Shown here one piece after another: positions 27,524-36,432 of a DNA stretch of 64,000 nt. The number at the start of each line of letters is the position of its first letter. Position 1 is the stretch's first letter. The translations under genes and the position numbers were made by a program. The notes under the pieces were generated by a model. That model was not told where the DNA came from, searched no databases, and worked only from the letters and a program-made list of their open reading frames with translations. The stretch comes from Desulfotignum sp. (lineage in GTDB: Bacteria > Desulfobacterota > Desulfobacteria > Desulfobacterales > Desulfobacteraceae): the NCBI GenBank assembly GCA_011390635.1, contig JAABSA010000015.1:22253-86252 (forward strand), in the 5' to 3' direction.

Positions 27524-28345
27524 ATGAAAAAATTATTCGTATCCTTGTTTGCCCTGGCTTTTGTTCTGGTTTCTGCACCCGCGTTCAGTGCCGATATTGA
27601 GCTGGCCAAAAAATCAACCCTTGAATCCATTGTAAAAGCGGGAAAAATCCGCGTGGGATTTGAGTCCGGTTACCTTCCCTTTGAAATGACAAACACCAAG
27701 GGCCAATACATCGGGTTCGACATTGACATGGGAAAACAGCTGGCCAAAGCCATGGGTGTTACATATGAGCCGGTGAACACTGCATGGGACGGTATTATCC
27801 CTTCATTGCTCACGGACAAATTTGATATTATCATTTCCGGGATGACCTGCACCCAGGAAAGAAACCTGGCGGTTAACTTTACCGATCCCTACATTGTTGT
27901 GGGCCAGGCCATTCTGCTCAACAAAAAACATGAAGGGGTTGTCACGTCATACAAAGACCTGAATGATCCCAAATACACCATTACATCCAAACTGGGCACC
28001 ACTGGTGAACAGGCGGTGAAAAGAATGATCCCCAGGGCCACCTACAAAAGCTTTGAGGTGGAAACCGAAGCCGTCATGGAAGTGGTTCAGGGCAATGCAG
28101 ATGCCACGGTTTATGATCTGCCCCTTATCGAGATCATGCAGGCCCAGCACGGCGAAGGCAAAACGGTTGCCCTGACCGATCCCTTTACTTTTGAACCTCT
28201 GGCCATGGCCGTCAAAAAAGGAGATCCCGACTTTCTCAATTTTTTGAACAACTTCATCCGCCAGTATAAAAATGACGGCAGATGGCAGCAATCCTACGAC
28301 AAGTGGATCAAATCAGACGAATGGCAGAAAGATCTTCAAAATTAA
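27524..28345 (+). CDS. Polar amino acid ABC transporter substrate-binding protein
   Basis: 273 residues. AGGAGG seven bases before the ATG at 27524 fixes the start. The signal peptide is residues 1-22 (cleavage after SAPAFSA). The family 3 binding-protein pattern is clear: RVGFESGYLPFEM, GFDIDMGKQLAKAMG, WDGIIPSLLTDKFDIIISGM and the C-terminal DKWIKSDEW. It binds a polar amino acid in the periplasm and delivers it to the permease and ATPase encoded next. A terminator-like hairpin after the gene (28395-28430) probably makes the binding protein more abundant than the membrane parts. Confidence 0.93.
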   Translation: MKKLFVSLFALAFVLVSAPAFSADIELAKKSTLESIVKAGKIRVGFESGYLPFEMTNTKGQYIGFDIDMGKQLAKAMGVTYEPVNTAWDGIIPSLLTDKFDIIISGMTCTQERNLAVNFTDPYIVVGQAILLNKKHEGVVTSYKDLNDPKYTITSKLGTTGEQAVKRMIPRATYKSFEVETEAVMEVVQGNADATVYDLPLIEIMQAQHGEGKTVALTDPFTFEPLAMAVKKGDPDFLNFLNNFIRQYKNDGRWQQSYDKWIKSDEWQKDLQN

Positions 28346-28394
28346 TGATATCTGCCACAATCTTGTCAGGATCAGGAATTTTTTAATGAATCAG

Positions 28395-28430
28395 GGCCGA
28401 CAGAATATTTCTTCTGTCGGCCTGTTTTTT
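28395..28430 (+). terminator. Rho-independent terminator/attenuator between binding protein and permease genes
   Basis: GGCCGACAGAA (28395-28405) pairs perfectly with TTCTGTCGGCC (28412-28422) over a 6-base loop, followed by TGTTTTTT. It lies 50 bases after the binding-protein stop and 12 bases before the permease start, as expected for partial termination that lowers transporter expression. Confidence 0.85.
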
Positions 28431-28441
28431 AAGGTTTATAT

Positions 28442-29458
28442 ATGGAACAGAACGTATCCAACATCAAACGGCTGAGTAATCCCATAGCATATGTGTTTTC
28501 GGTCTGCGGCTATGTTGCCCTTTTGTTTCTGGTCATCGGCTCTGTGTATTATGCCACAGTGGCGGTGGATTATCAGTGGCGCTGGTTCAAGGTCCCCAAA
28601 TATTTCATGTACCAGCAGGCCATCACCCTGTATGCGGAAGGGTATGGGGAAATCGATACCATTGCCGCCAATAAAGACAAAGTGGATATTCTGGTCACCA
28701 CTGATGCCGGGGACAGGACCTATACGGTTCCCAGAGATTCCTTTGACTGGGTGGAGGGGGATATGGTGTCCCCCGGTGATGTCATTGCCAGCTATGAAGG
28801 GGGGTGGAAGCCCGGTATCCTGGCCAGAGGGTTGTGGGTGACCTTGAAAATTTCGTTTCTCTCCACTATTTTCGGAATTTTTCTGGGAATCGTCGGCGGT
28901 GTGGCAAGGGTCTCGGATACCCCGGTGCTGAAATGGTCGGCCATCACCTATGTGGAGGTTATCAGGGGGTCTCCTCTGCTGGTGCAGATCATGATTTTTT
29001 ATTTTGTACTGGGAACCACCATGAATAATATTCTCATGATGAACGGGATTCCCAAGCTTCATCCGGAATGGTACGGGATCATGGCATTGTCGGTTTTCAC
29101 CGGGGCTTATGTGGTGGAGATCGTCCGGGCCGGCATTGAATCGATTCACCCGGGTCAGGTGGAGGCGGCCAGGTCTTCGGGCATGACCTATTTTCAGTGC
29201 ATGTTTTATATTATTCTTCCCCAGGCATTGAGAACCATTCTGCCGCCGCTGGCAGGCCAGTTCATCAACCTGATAAAGGATTCCTCGTTGCTGGGCATGA
29301 TTTCCATCAGGGAGTTGACCAAAGCCACCCGTGAGGGCATTACCACAAGTCTGCAAACCTTTGAATTGTGGATTCTGTGTGCCATTCTCTATCTGCTCAT
29401 GACGTTTACGCTTTCCATGTGTGTTCAGTATCTGGAAAGGAGGACAGCCACCAAATGA
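28442..29458 (+). CDS. Polar amino acid ABC transporter permease with extra N-terminal soluble segment
   Basis: 338 residues against about 220-250 for usual HisM/GlnP permeases. TM1 lies at residues 20-42. A hydrophilic insert of about 80 residues (roughly 45-125; [29 protein letters not shown]) separates it from the core, where [19 protein letters not shown] starts the permease domain. The EAA loop that contacts the ATPase is [20 protein letters not shown] (about residues 240-259). As a homodimer it would form the whole channel since only one permease gene is present. Its stop overlaps the ATPase start (ATGA). Confidence 0.92.
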   Translation: MEQNVSNIKRLSNPIAYVFSVCGYVALLFLVIGSVYYATVAVDYQWRWFKVPKYFMYQQAITLYAEGYGEIDTIAANKDKVDILVTTDAGDRTYTVPRDSFDWVEGDMVSPGDVIASYEGGWKPGILARGLWVTLKISFLSTIFGIFLGIVGGVARVSDTPVLKWSAITYVEVIRGSPLLVQIMIFYFVLGTTMNNILMMNGIPKLHPEWYGIMALSVFTGAYVVEIVRAGIESIHPGQVEAARSSGMTYFQCMFYIILPQALRTILPPLAGQFINLIKDSSLLGMISIRELTKATREGITTSLQTFELWILCAILYLLMTFTLSMCVQYLERRTATK

Positions 29459-30186
29459 TAGAAGTTAACCATATTTATAAGACATTTTATGTTCCCCATG
29501 AGGTCAAGGCCCTTGTGGATGTTTCCAATAAAATTGAGGCGGGTGAAGTGGTGGTGGTCATCGGTCCGTCCGGTTCCGGGAAAAGTACGTTTCTGCGGTG
29601 TCTGAACCGTCTGGAAACAGCTGAGCACGGGCAGATTCTTGTCGATGGGGTGGATATTTTTGATCCCAAGACCGATATCAACACAGTCCGGGCGGAAATG
29701 GGCATGGTGTTCCAGTCCTTTAATCTGTATCCCCACTTAACGGTGCACGGCAACGTAACCCTGGCCCAGAAACTGGTGAGAAAAAGGCATAAAAAAGAGC
29801 GGGAGGAAAAAACCATGATGCTGCTGGAAAAAGTAGGCATTGCCGCCAAGGCAAAGGCATGGCCTTCCAATCTGTCCGGCGGTCAGCAGCAGCGGGTGGC
29901 CATTGCCAGGGCTCTGGCAATGGATCCCAAGATCATGCTGTTTGACGAGCCCACCTCAGCTCTGGATCCGGAAATGATCGGCGAGGTGCTGGATGTCATG
30001 AAAGCGCTGGCCAAAGAAGGCATGACCATGGTGTGTGTCACCCATGAAATGGGCTTTGCCAGGGAGGTGGCGGACCGTGTTATCTTCATGGACGAGGGCA
30101 TGATTGTCGAAGAAGGCACCCCTGAAAAATTTTATCAAAACCCCAGCCACGACAGAACCAAGCTCTTTTTAAAACAGATTTTGTAA
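29455..30186 (+). CDS. Polar amino acid ABC transporter ATP-binding protein
   Basis: 243 residues, the GlnQ/HisP size. Walker [11 protein letters not shown]-loop [14 protein letters not shown], signature LSGGQQQR, Walker [14 protein letters not shown] and switch His in VTHEMGFA are all intact. The start at 29455 overlaps the permease stop by ATGA and has GGAAAGGAGG upstream; earlier in-frame Met codons lie within the permease gene. It energises uptake through the permease encoded just upstream. No LIV-type or second permease partner is nearby. Confidence 0.95.
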   Translation: MIEVNHIYKTFYVPHEVKALVDVSNKIEAGEVVVVIGPSGSGKSTFLRCLNRLETAEHGQILVDGVDIFDPKTDINTVRAEMGMVFQSFNLYPHLTVHGNVTLAQKLVRKRHKKEREEKTMMLLEKVGIAAKAKAWPSNLSGGQQQRVAIARALAMDPKIMLFDEPTSALDPEMIGEVLDVMKALAKEGMTMVCVTHEMGFAREVADRVIFMDEGMIVEEGTPEKFYQNPSHDRTKLFLKQIL

Positions 30187-30194
30187 TAAATTGA

Positions 30195-30743
30195 TCACAA
30201 TTGTAAGACCGAAGCCCACCGGGCAAACCTGTGGGCGTGTTCCATATCAATGGTACCAAGTTCTACAATGATATCAGGGACTGTGCGCGGTCGGTGACGG
30301 TTTGCGAAGGTTTTGGAAAAAAACTTATCGGCACAGCAGATGATTTTTTCCTCCAGGGTCAGTGGCACCATGTCCCGCCGGGGAAGTGGCAGATTGTGGC
30401 GAAGAATGTTATCAAGGGAGATGCCGGCCCCGGTGTGACGTTCAGCCACCAGCCCGAAGGCCGGATCAAGCCCTTCTTTGTCCAGCAGTTTGCGGCCCAG
30501 GTATCCGTGGCAGATATAGGGAGCATCCCCGGTGCAGCCGATGCCCGGGGATGCGGTCAAAAAAATACCGATATCATGGAGCATGGCCGCCTGTTCAATG
30601 AACTCCATATCCAGGTCGGGGCGGTCCAGATTTTGGGCTATCTCTATACTTTTTTTGGCCACCTGCCGGCTGTGGGCCACCAGAATGGCATGGGTGTCTG
30701 ATCCCGGTTGATAAAATTTTTCAATGACATGCAACGGATCCAT
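30195..30743 (-). CDS. HD-domain phosphohydrolase
   Basis: 182 residues. HD-superfamily metal ligands appear as AHSRQVAKK (His near residue 24), MLHDIGIF (His-Asp near residue 54) and, further on, ERHTGAG and the late Asp in CCADKFFSK. This arrangement matches small hydrolases of the YqeK/YedJ-like group acting on phosphorylated nucleotides. It begins two bases after the prfB stop, so it belongs to the lnt-prfB operon. The substrate is not predictable. It converges with the amino acid transporter ATPase, with 8 bases between the stops. Confidence 0.85.
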   Translation of the reverse strand: MDPLHVIEKFYQPGSDTHAILVAHSRQVAKKSIEIAQNLDRPDLDMEFIEQAAMLHDIGIFLTASPGIGCTGDAPYICHGYLGRKLLDKEGLDPAFGLVAERHTGAGISLDNILRHNLPLPRRDMVPLTLEEKIICCADKFFSKTFANRHRPRTVPDIIVELGTIDMEHAHRFARWASVLQL

Positions 30744-30745
30744 GA

Positions 30746-31835
30746 TCAGGACAACAACACACCTTCGATAAGGCCGTCCAGATCACCGTCCAGCACCCGT
30801 TCCACATCCCCGATTTCCTGATCAGTCCTGTGGTCTTTGACCAGGCGGTAGGGATGCAGCACATAGGAACGGATCTGGCTGCCCCAGGCAATGTCATCCT
30901 TGCCGTCATGCAAGGACTGCATTTTTTCGTCCTGTTTTTGTTTTTCCAGCTGGTAGAGCCGCGATTTAAGAACCTTCATGGCAATTTCTTTGTTCCGGTG
31001 CTGGGAGGGTTCCTGTTGACACTGAACCACTGTGCCGGTGGGCAGGTGGGTGATGCGTACCGCAGAACTGGTCTTGTTCACATGCTGGCCTCCTGCTCCC
31101 GAGGCCCGGAACACATCGATGCGAAGTTCTTTTTCATCAATATCAATATGGATGTCATCTTTGATGTCCGGATACACAAACACCGAGGCAAAGGAGGTGT
31201 GGCGCTTGCCGTTGGCATTGAAAGGGGATATGCGCACCAGACGGTGAACCCCGGATTCCACTTTCATGAACCCGAAGCAGTTTTTACCCGCCACCTTGAA
31301 TGTAACCCCCTTGATACCGGCTTCATCCCCGGGCTGAAAATCTATGAGGGTCAGTGTATATCCTTTTTTATCGATCCACCGGGTATACATGCGAAACAGC
31401 ATTTCCGCCCAGTCCTGGGAATCGGTGCCGCCGGCCCCGGCATTGATGGACACCAGGGCATCCCTGGCATCATCTTCATGGTCCAGGGTGATGTCCAGTG
31501 AAAATTGTTTAATTTTTTTTTCTATTTCTGCCAGTTGCCTGCCCACGTCTGCTTCCGCTTCCCTGTCTTTTTCTTCCAGGGCCATTTCCAACAGCATCCG
31601 GGCATCTTCTATGTCTGCACAGATGGTGTTGCAATGGGTTAAAAGATCGGACAGGACGGTCTGTTCTTTCAGCATCCGGGTGGCGTTTTCCGGATCATCC
31701 CAGAACTCCTGCCTGGCAATGAAATGTTCCAGTTCTCCCAGACGTCTTTGTTTGACCGGCAGGTCAAAGATACTCCTTGAGGCGGTCGGCTTTGGCGGTG
31801 AGGGTTGATATGGTCTGTTTCAAGTCTGTATTCAT
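30746..31835 (-). CDS. prfB: Peptide chain release factor 2, with programmed +1 frameshift
   Basis: The gene is read in two frames. Starting at ATG 31835-31833, codons 1-23 end at CTT, followed by an in-frame TGA (31766-31764). A +1 shift continues at 31765 and gives a 362-residue protein, matching E. coli RF2 (365). The GGQ motif (SGAGGQHVNKTSS) that triggers peptidyl-tRNA hydrolysis and the SPF tripeptide that reads UGA (RISPFNANG) are both present, which makes it RF2 rather than RF1. The start overlaps the lnt stop by ATGA and uses an AAGGAG inside the lnt 3' end. RF2 scarcity increases frameshifting, so the gene is autoregulated (known for the family). Confidence 0.97.
31764..31777 (-). 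promoter_or_regulatory. prfB programmed +1 frameshift site
   Basis: On the minus strand the sequence reads AGGAG TAT CTT TGA C: an internal Shine-Dalgarno (31777-31773), the slippery CTT (31769-31767) and the UGA stop (31766-31764). This is the classic RF2 recoding signal with the SD three bases before the CTT codon. Confidence 0.95.
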
Positions 31836-33415
31836 GGGTGATATCTCCTTCTTATATATTGTATGCCTTTTACCATAAAACCCATGGTCATTGCAATAAC
31901 ACAGGCAAACGCAAAAATATCCCCATGGCGGGTATACAATGACAGCTGGGTTAAGGCAGGCATGGACTGGACAATGAAGGCATCGGTGAACAGCAGGGTT
32001 GGCTGGAAAATGTGTCCTGTGGGATCTATAAATCCGGATATCCCGGTATTGGCTGCTCTGGCAACGCTTCTGCGGTTTTCCACTGCCCTGAGAACTGCAA
32101 TGGAAAAATGCTGGGCCGCGGCTGACGTGCGGCCGAACCAGGCATCATTGGTCACCGTGGTCAAAATATCAGCCTTGTTTTTGACAAACTGCCGGGAAAT
32201 GGAGGGAAACAGAATTTCAAAGCAGATCAAAATTCCGGTTTTATGGTCTGCAAAGGCAAGCGGAATATATGCGGCATCCCCCCTGGAAAAATTTCCTGCC
32301 TGCTGTGTGAGTTTTTCCATGAAAAAAAGCAGGCCCTGGAAAGGGACATATTCGCCGAAAGGTACCAGATGGGTTTTGTCATAGATCCCAAGAGGTATGG
32401 ACAGCTGGTTGAGCAGGAACACCCGGTTAAAATACCGGATATCGTCATTGCTGGTTTCCACGGCCGGGCTTCCCATGAGAAAATGGGTTTTGGCCTTGCG
32501 GACATAACGGTCCACCCGGTTGGAAAGATCCAGATCATGGCCGTAGTAAAACGGCAGGGCAGTTTCCGGCCAGATGATCAGATCTGGCTCAAACCGGGCT
32601 GCCGCCAAAGACAGACGGCCGTATTTTTCAATGGTGGCCTGGCGAAAGGTGTCACTCCATTTCAGATCCTGGCGGATGTTTCCCTGAATAATGGCCAGTT
32701 TTGTTTCCGGGGCCCGGGCCATCGCCTGCTCTATCTGGGGAATACGCTTTATGCCGTACATATAGGCTGCTGCCAGAACCATAAGTGTGTAGGACACACC
32801 TATGAAAATACGGAAAAAAAAGTGTCTGTCCAGAGAGCCGTTCAAGGATTTGGCCTGTATCCACAATGTGCTGATCAGGGTATTGCACAAAACCAGCACA
32901 AAGGAAATACCCAGCACCCCTGTCACATCCGCCATCTGAACGAGAAAACGGTCGGCATACTGGCTGTAGCCCAGAGCACCCCAGGCAAACCCTGTGAACA
33001 AATAGGTGCGCACAAATTCAAGTCCGGTCCAGATACAGGCTCCTGCCAGGGGGATCAGGGCAGGTGTTGGATGCAGCGTTTTGATGGCAAAGGTAAACAG
33101 CGCCGGATACAAAGACAGGTACAGGCAAAGCAGGATCAAGGCAGAGACAGCCAGCAGGAGATGAAGCCCTCCATAGGTGCACAGGGTGGGTACAATCCAG
33201 TACAGCAGGGTGGTAAAATGCACAAATCCGGCCGCAAACCCGGCTGCAAAAGACTGACGGGCGGTCATGGATTCCAGCGAAATGAGCAATGGACACAGGG
33301 CCACAAATGCCAGATAATGCAACCCGGTGTCTGGAAAACAGGCTGTGAGCAAAAGACCGCTGATCATTGCCGGAAAATATGCAGTCCAGGAACGTATAGG
33401 GAGAAAAGAAACCAT
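31832..33415 (-). CDS. lnt: Apolipoprotein N-acyltransferase
   Basis: 527 residues. About six to seven N-terminal membrane helices (residues 1-200) are followed by a nitrilase-like periplasmic domain and a final membrane helix near 500. The catalytic triad is visible as Glu in IIWPETALPFYY, Lys in KTHLVPFGEYVPF and Cys in ILICFEILFPS. It adds the third acyl chain to lipoproteins at the inner membrane, consistent with the several lipoproteins encoded in this window. The ATG at 33415 is preferred over a TTG 30 bases upstream, which lacks a ribosome binding site; neither has a strong one. First gene of lnt-prfB-HD. Confidence 0.93.
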   Translation of the reverse strand: MVSFLPIRSWTAYFPAMISGLLLTACFPDTGLHYLAFVALCPLLISLESMTARQSFAAGFAAGFVHFTTLLYWIVPTLCTYGGLHLLLAVSALILLCLYLSLYPALFTFAIKTLHPTPALIPLAGACIWTGLEFVRTYLFTGFAWGALGYSQYADRFLVQMADVTGVLGISFVLVLCNTLISTLWIQAKSLNGSLDRHFFFRIFIGVSYTLMVLAAAYMYGIKRIPQIEQAMARAPETKLAIIQGNIRQDLKWSDTFRQATIEKYGRLSLAAARFEPDLIIWPETALPFYYGHDLDLSNRVDRYVRKAKTHFLMGSPAVETSNDDIRYFNRVFLLNQLSIPLGIYDKTHLVPFGEYVPFQGLLFFMEKLTQQAGNFSRGDAAYIPLAFADHKTGILICFEILFPSISRQFVKNKADILTTVTNDAWFGRTSAAAQHFSIAVLRAVENRRSVARAANTGISGFIDPTGHIFQPTLLFTDAFIVQSMPALTQLSLYTRHGDIFAFACVIAMTMGFMVKGIQYIRRRYHP

Positions 33416-33456
33416 TTTTTTTCCATTAGTCTTAAATAAAACCAAAAAGTCTGCTA

Positions 33457-33485
33457 TACTTATCAGCTACTGGATGCACAGTCAA
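33457..33485 (-). promoter_or_regulatory. Candidate promoter for the lnt-prfB operon
   Basis: On the minus strand, TTGACT (33485-33480), a 17-base spacer and TAAGTA (33462-33457), about 40 bases before the lnt start. The -10 hexamer is only moderate. Confidence 0.35.
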
Positions 33486-33525
33486 TTTTATGTGTCGATA
33501 TAATTTTTTGGAACAGGAGACGGTC

Positions 33526-35079
33526 ATGTTTATGGCAGATAACCTTTCAAACGATGTCCTATCATCAAGTCTCCAGCAGATGCAGTCGGTTTTCGGCGCA
33601 TGCCCTGCCGGCATCGGGATCGTACAAAACGATCTGATTGTCTGGGCCAATGACACATTTTATGCCATGCTGGGATATACGCCAGGCAGTTTGAACAATA
33701 AACATGCCCGCGACGTATTCCCCACACAAAAAGAGCATAAACGCGTGGCAGCCGTGCTTGCAAAGGGCATGGACAGATTCGGTTCCGGTATGGCGGAAAC
33801 CCGGTTATCCAGAAAAGAAGGCCCCCCCCTTGACTGCCGTATCCGAGCTTCCCGCCTGGACAAAAAAAATCCTGCAGCCGGTACGGTGATGGTGGTCACC
33901 GATATTTCAGATATAAAATCCCTTCAGATCCAGCTTCAGCAGGCCCAGAAGATGGAAGCCATCGGTGTACTGGCAGGGGGTATTTCCCATGATTTTAATA
34001 ATATCCTCATGGGTATCCAGGGGCATTTGTCTTTGATGCGCATTGATCTGACCGCCACTGAAAAAGTGATTTCCCATATTCACCAGATCACTAGACTGGT
34101 GGAAACAGCCAGCGAATTGACCGGGCGGCTTCTGGGTTTTGCCAGGGGGGGCAAATACCAGATCAAGGTTCTGGACATCAACCCGGTGGTGAAAATGGCC
34201 ATGAATCTTTTTAAACCTACCCGCAAGGACCTGACCTTCCAAGAAACCTATGCAGAGGATCTGGATATGGTGGATGCAGACCAGTCCCAGCTGGAACAGG
34301 TGTGCCTCTATATCATCGGTAATGCATCACAGGCCATGCTGGACGAAGGAACGTTGTCGATTTCCACCAAAAATATCAGGATCCCGGAGGACCATGGATA
34401 CCCCTTTTCGGTTAAATCCGGTTCATATGTGAAAATCAGTATCCAGGATACAGGTATTGGTATGGATGCAGAAACCCAGAAAAAAATATTTGATCCTTTT
34501 TTTTCCACCCGGAAAAACGGGAATCAAAACGGGCGGGGTCTTGGATTGTCCACCGTATATGGCATTGTGAAAAATCATGGGGGGTTCATAACAGTCCAGA
34601 GTTCTTTGGGAGAGGGCTCCACCTTCCATGTCTTTTTACCGGCCACAGCCAAAGCCGCTTCATCATCTGTGGCTACTTCAGATACGGATGCCCTGCCCAG
34701 GGGATCAGAAACCATATTACTGGTGGATGATCAGGCTGAGATCATCAATGTGGGGAAAAACTTTTTATCCCGCCTGGGGTATAAACCCATAACTGCCCGG
34801 AACGGCCTGGAAGCAGTGGAGATTTTCCGCATGTACCAGGATGAAATTTCCCTTGTGATTCTGGATATGGCCATGCCGAAAATGGGTGGCAAAAAAACAC
34901 TTGATCTGATCCACCAGATCCGGGAAAGTATCAAGATCCTTGTAACCATGGGACAGATTGCAGATGGTGAAATGGAAGGTCTGCTCAGCCAGGGGTGCCA
35001 TGGATTTATCCAGAAACCCTTTTCCATGTATGAGTTTTCCAAGGCTATTCGCAATGTGCTGGATAAACGAGCCGACTGA
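33526..35079 (+). CDS. Hybrid PAS sensor histidine kinase with C-terminal receiver domain
   Basis: 517 residues. A PAS domain (about residues 20-130) is followed by the dimerisation/phospho-acceptor helix GGISHDFNNILMG (His near 152), an HK ATPase domain with GRGLGLSTVYGIVKNHGG (about 345), and a receiver domain (about 395-515) with ILLVDDQ and the phospho-acceptor Asp in VILDMAMPKMGG. There is no membrane segment, so it is cytoplasmic. Such kinases with a terminal receiver are common in Desulfobacterota; the output partner is not encoded next to it. The start at 33526 has CAGGAG 6-7 bases before it. It runs head to tail against the FabG-like gene with 3 bases between stops. Confidence 0.9.
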   Translation: MFMADNLSNDVLSSSLQQMQSVFGACPAGIGIVQNDLIVWANDTFYAMLGYTPGSLNNKHARDVFPTQKEHKRVAAVLAKGMDRFGSGMAETRLSRKEGPPLDCRIRASRLDKKNPAAGTVMVVTDISDIKSLQIQLQQAQKMEAIGVLAGGISHDFNNILMGIQGHLSLMRIDLTATEKVISHIHQITRLVETASELTGRLLGFARGGKYQIKVLDINPVVKMAMNLFKPTRKDLTFQETYAEDLDMVDADQSQLEQVCLYIIGNASQAMLDEGTLSISTKNIRIPEDHGYPFSVKSGSYVKISIQDTGIGMDAETQKKIFDPFFSTRKNGNQNGRGLGLSTVYGIVKNHGGFITVQSSLGEGSTFHVFLPATAKAASSSVATSDTDALPRGSETILLVDDQAEIINVGKNFLSRLGYKPITARNGLEAVEIFRMYQDEISLVILDMAMPKMGGKKTLDLIHQIRESIKILVTMGQIADGEMEGLLSQGCHGFIQKPFSMYEFSKAIRNVLDKRAD

Positions 35080-35082
35080 AAC

Positions 35083-35817
35083 CTATACCATCCCGCCGTT
35101 GACCCCGATGACCTGGCCGTTCACATAGCCGGCCCTGGATGAGCATAAAAACGAAACCACGGCAGCAACCTCTTCCGGCTGTCCCAATCGCCCGGCCGGG
35201 ATGGTCTGCCGGATTTTGTCCAGGTCCAGGCCCTGGAGCATTCCGGTTTCAATGAACCCGGGTGCCACTGCATTCACTGTGATGCCACGGCTGCCGATTT
35301 CTCTGGCCAGGGCTTTGGTGGCACCGATGACCCCTGCCTTGGCAGCGCTGTAGTTGACCTGCCCGGCATTTCCCATCTGGCCGGCGGTGGAACTTATGGT
35401 AATGATACGTCCTTTTTTCTGCCGGAGCATCTGCCGCACTACCGGTCGGGTCATATGATAAAATCCGGTAAGATGGGTTTCCATAACCATTTCCCAGGCC
35501 GGCTTTTTCATCATGGCAAATAAATGGTCATCCCGGATACCGGCATTGTTCACCAGAATATCCAGTCGGCCGCGCTGCTGTATAATGTCTTTTACAGCAG
35601 CTTCACACTGGGCCTGGATGGTGACATCAAACTGGATTGTTTCGGCCCGGCCGTTGCGGGAGATGATGGTATCAACTGTGTGCCGGGCGCCCGCCTTGTC
35701 CGATTGGTAGTTGATAAAAACATAAATTCCCTGTTCTGCCAGGTCCATGGCAATGGCTTGGCCGATACCTTTGGATGCGCCGGTTACCAGGGCGGCTTGA
35801 TCTGATAGTGTGTTCAT
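35083..35817 (-). CDS. FabG-like 3-oxoacyl-ACP reductase (short-chain dehydrogenase)
   Basis: 244 residues, the standard SDR length. NADP motif TGASKGIGQAIA (about residues 12-23), NNAGIRDDHLF (about 86), catalytic Ser in ISSTAGQMGNAGQ and the YxxxK pair in NYSAAKAG (about 152-158). The GGMV C terminus is like FabG. It reduces 3-oxoacyl-ACP or a related 3-oxo compound. No other fatty acid synthesis gene is nearby, so it may be a paralogue with a different substrate. The start at 35817 is chosen for GGGAG 4-8 bases upstream; the frame extends a further 12 codons without a better site. Confidence 0.9.
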   Translation of the reverse strand: MNTLSDQAALVTGASKGIGQAIAMDLAEQGIYVFINYQSDKAGARHTVDTIISRNGRAETIQFDVTIQAQCEAAVKDIIQQRGRLDILVNNAGIRDDHLFAMMKKPAWEMVMETHLTGFYHMTRPVVRQMLRQKKGRIITISSTAGQMGNAGQVNYSAAKAGVIGATKALAREIGSRGITVNAVAPGFIETGMLQGLDLDKIRQTIPAGRLGQPEEVAAVVSFLCSSRAGYVNGQVIGVNGGMV

Positions 35818-35952
35818 GACTCTCCCATTACCATCCATGCAATAAGATTTCAAGTGCTGGAATTGTTTTATTGCGCTTTACAATTTACAGACCAAATGTT
35901 ATTCTCTGCGATGGTCAAATGATCATATGAACAGCAGCGTCAGGAGTTTTTT

Positions 35953-36405
35953 ATGGAACATATAGAAATTCGTTTCGGTAACAACCTTGAAGCATATGAC
36001 ACTGAAGAAAAGTCCTTTGAAGAAATGTTTCAATCTGTGAATCCCATGTTCTGCTTTTCAAAGCGTGTCTGGAAACCCCAGATGGATATATTTGAAACAC
36101 GCATTGAAATTATTATCCAGGCAGAGATTGCAGGGGTGAAAAAAGAGGATATTGTAATCGACGTCAGTAACAAGGCGGTTAAGATTTCAGGAAGCAGAAA
36201 ATGCAGCCAGCCGGATGTTACAGCCACCTACCGTTTGGCCGAGATCCAGTTCGGCCAGTTTGAAAGGGTATTGTATCTGCCTAGTGTGATCGATGTGGAA
36301 AAAGTGTCCGCTGTTTTTAACAATGGTTTTCTTCAGCTGACGCTGGGCAAATTGTTTGTGGAAAATATCAAGCACAGACATAACCTGTCTATGGATTTTA
36401 TCTAG
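35953..36405 (+). CDS. Small heat shock protein (Hsp20/alpha-crystallin family)
   Basis: 150 residues. The alpha-crystallin domain spans about residues 45-140: KPQMDIFETRIEIIIQAEIA, then AVKISGSRK, a beta strand set, and NGFLQLTLGK, the usual C-terminal signature (normally A/NGxLxLxxPK). It acts as an ATP-independent holdase in the cytoplasm. The C-terminal I-x-I motif is not evident. CAGGAG precedes the ATG. It lies 27 bases before lon, which suggests a shared stress-induced unit, although no CIRCE or clear sigma-32 promoter was found upstream. Confidence 0.9.
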   Translation: MEHIEIRFGNNLEAYDTEEKSFEEMFQSVNPMFCFSKRVWKPQMDIFETRIEIIIQAEIAGVKKEDIVIDVSNKAVKISGSRKCSQPDVTATYRLAEIQFGQFERVLYLPSVIDVEKVSAVFNNGFLQLTLGKLFVENIKHRHNLSMDFI

Positions 36406-36432
36406 CGCAAGGGTTCATACAAAGGAATACAA

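Noticed and set aside
32243..33439. 398-codon open frame on the plus strand
   Set aside because: Antisense to lnt, whose catalytic triad and membrane helices are clear; the plus-strand product is Cys/Gly/Gln-rich without motifs.
35083..35817. Fatty acid synthesis cluster around the FabG-like gene
   Set aside because: No acpP, fabD or fabF neighbour; the gene stands alone between a kinase and hsp20.
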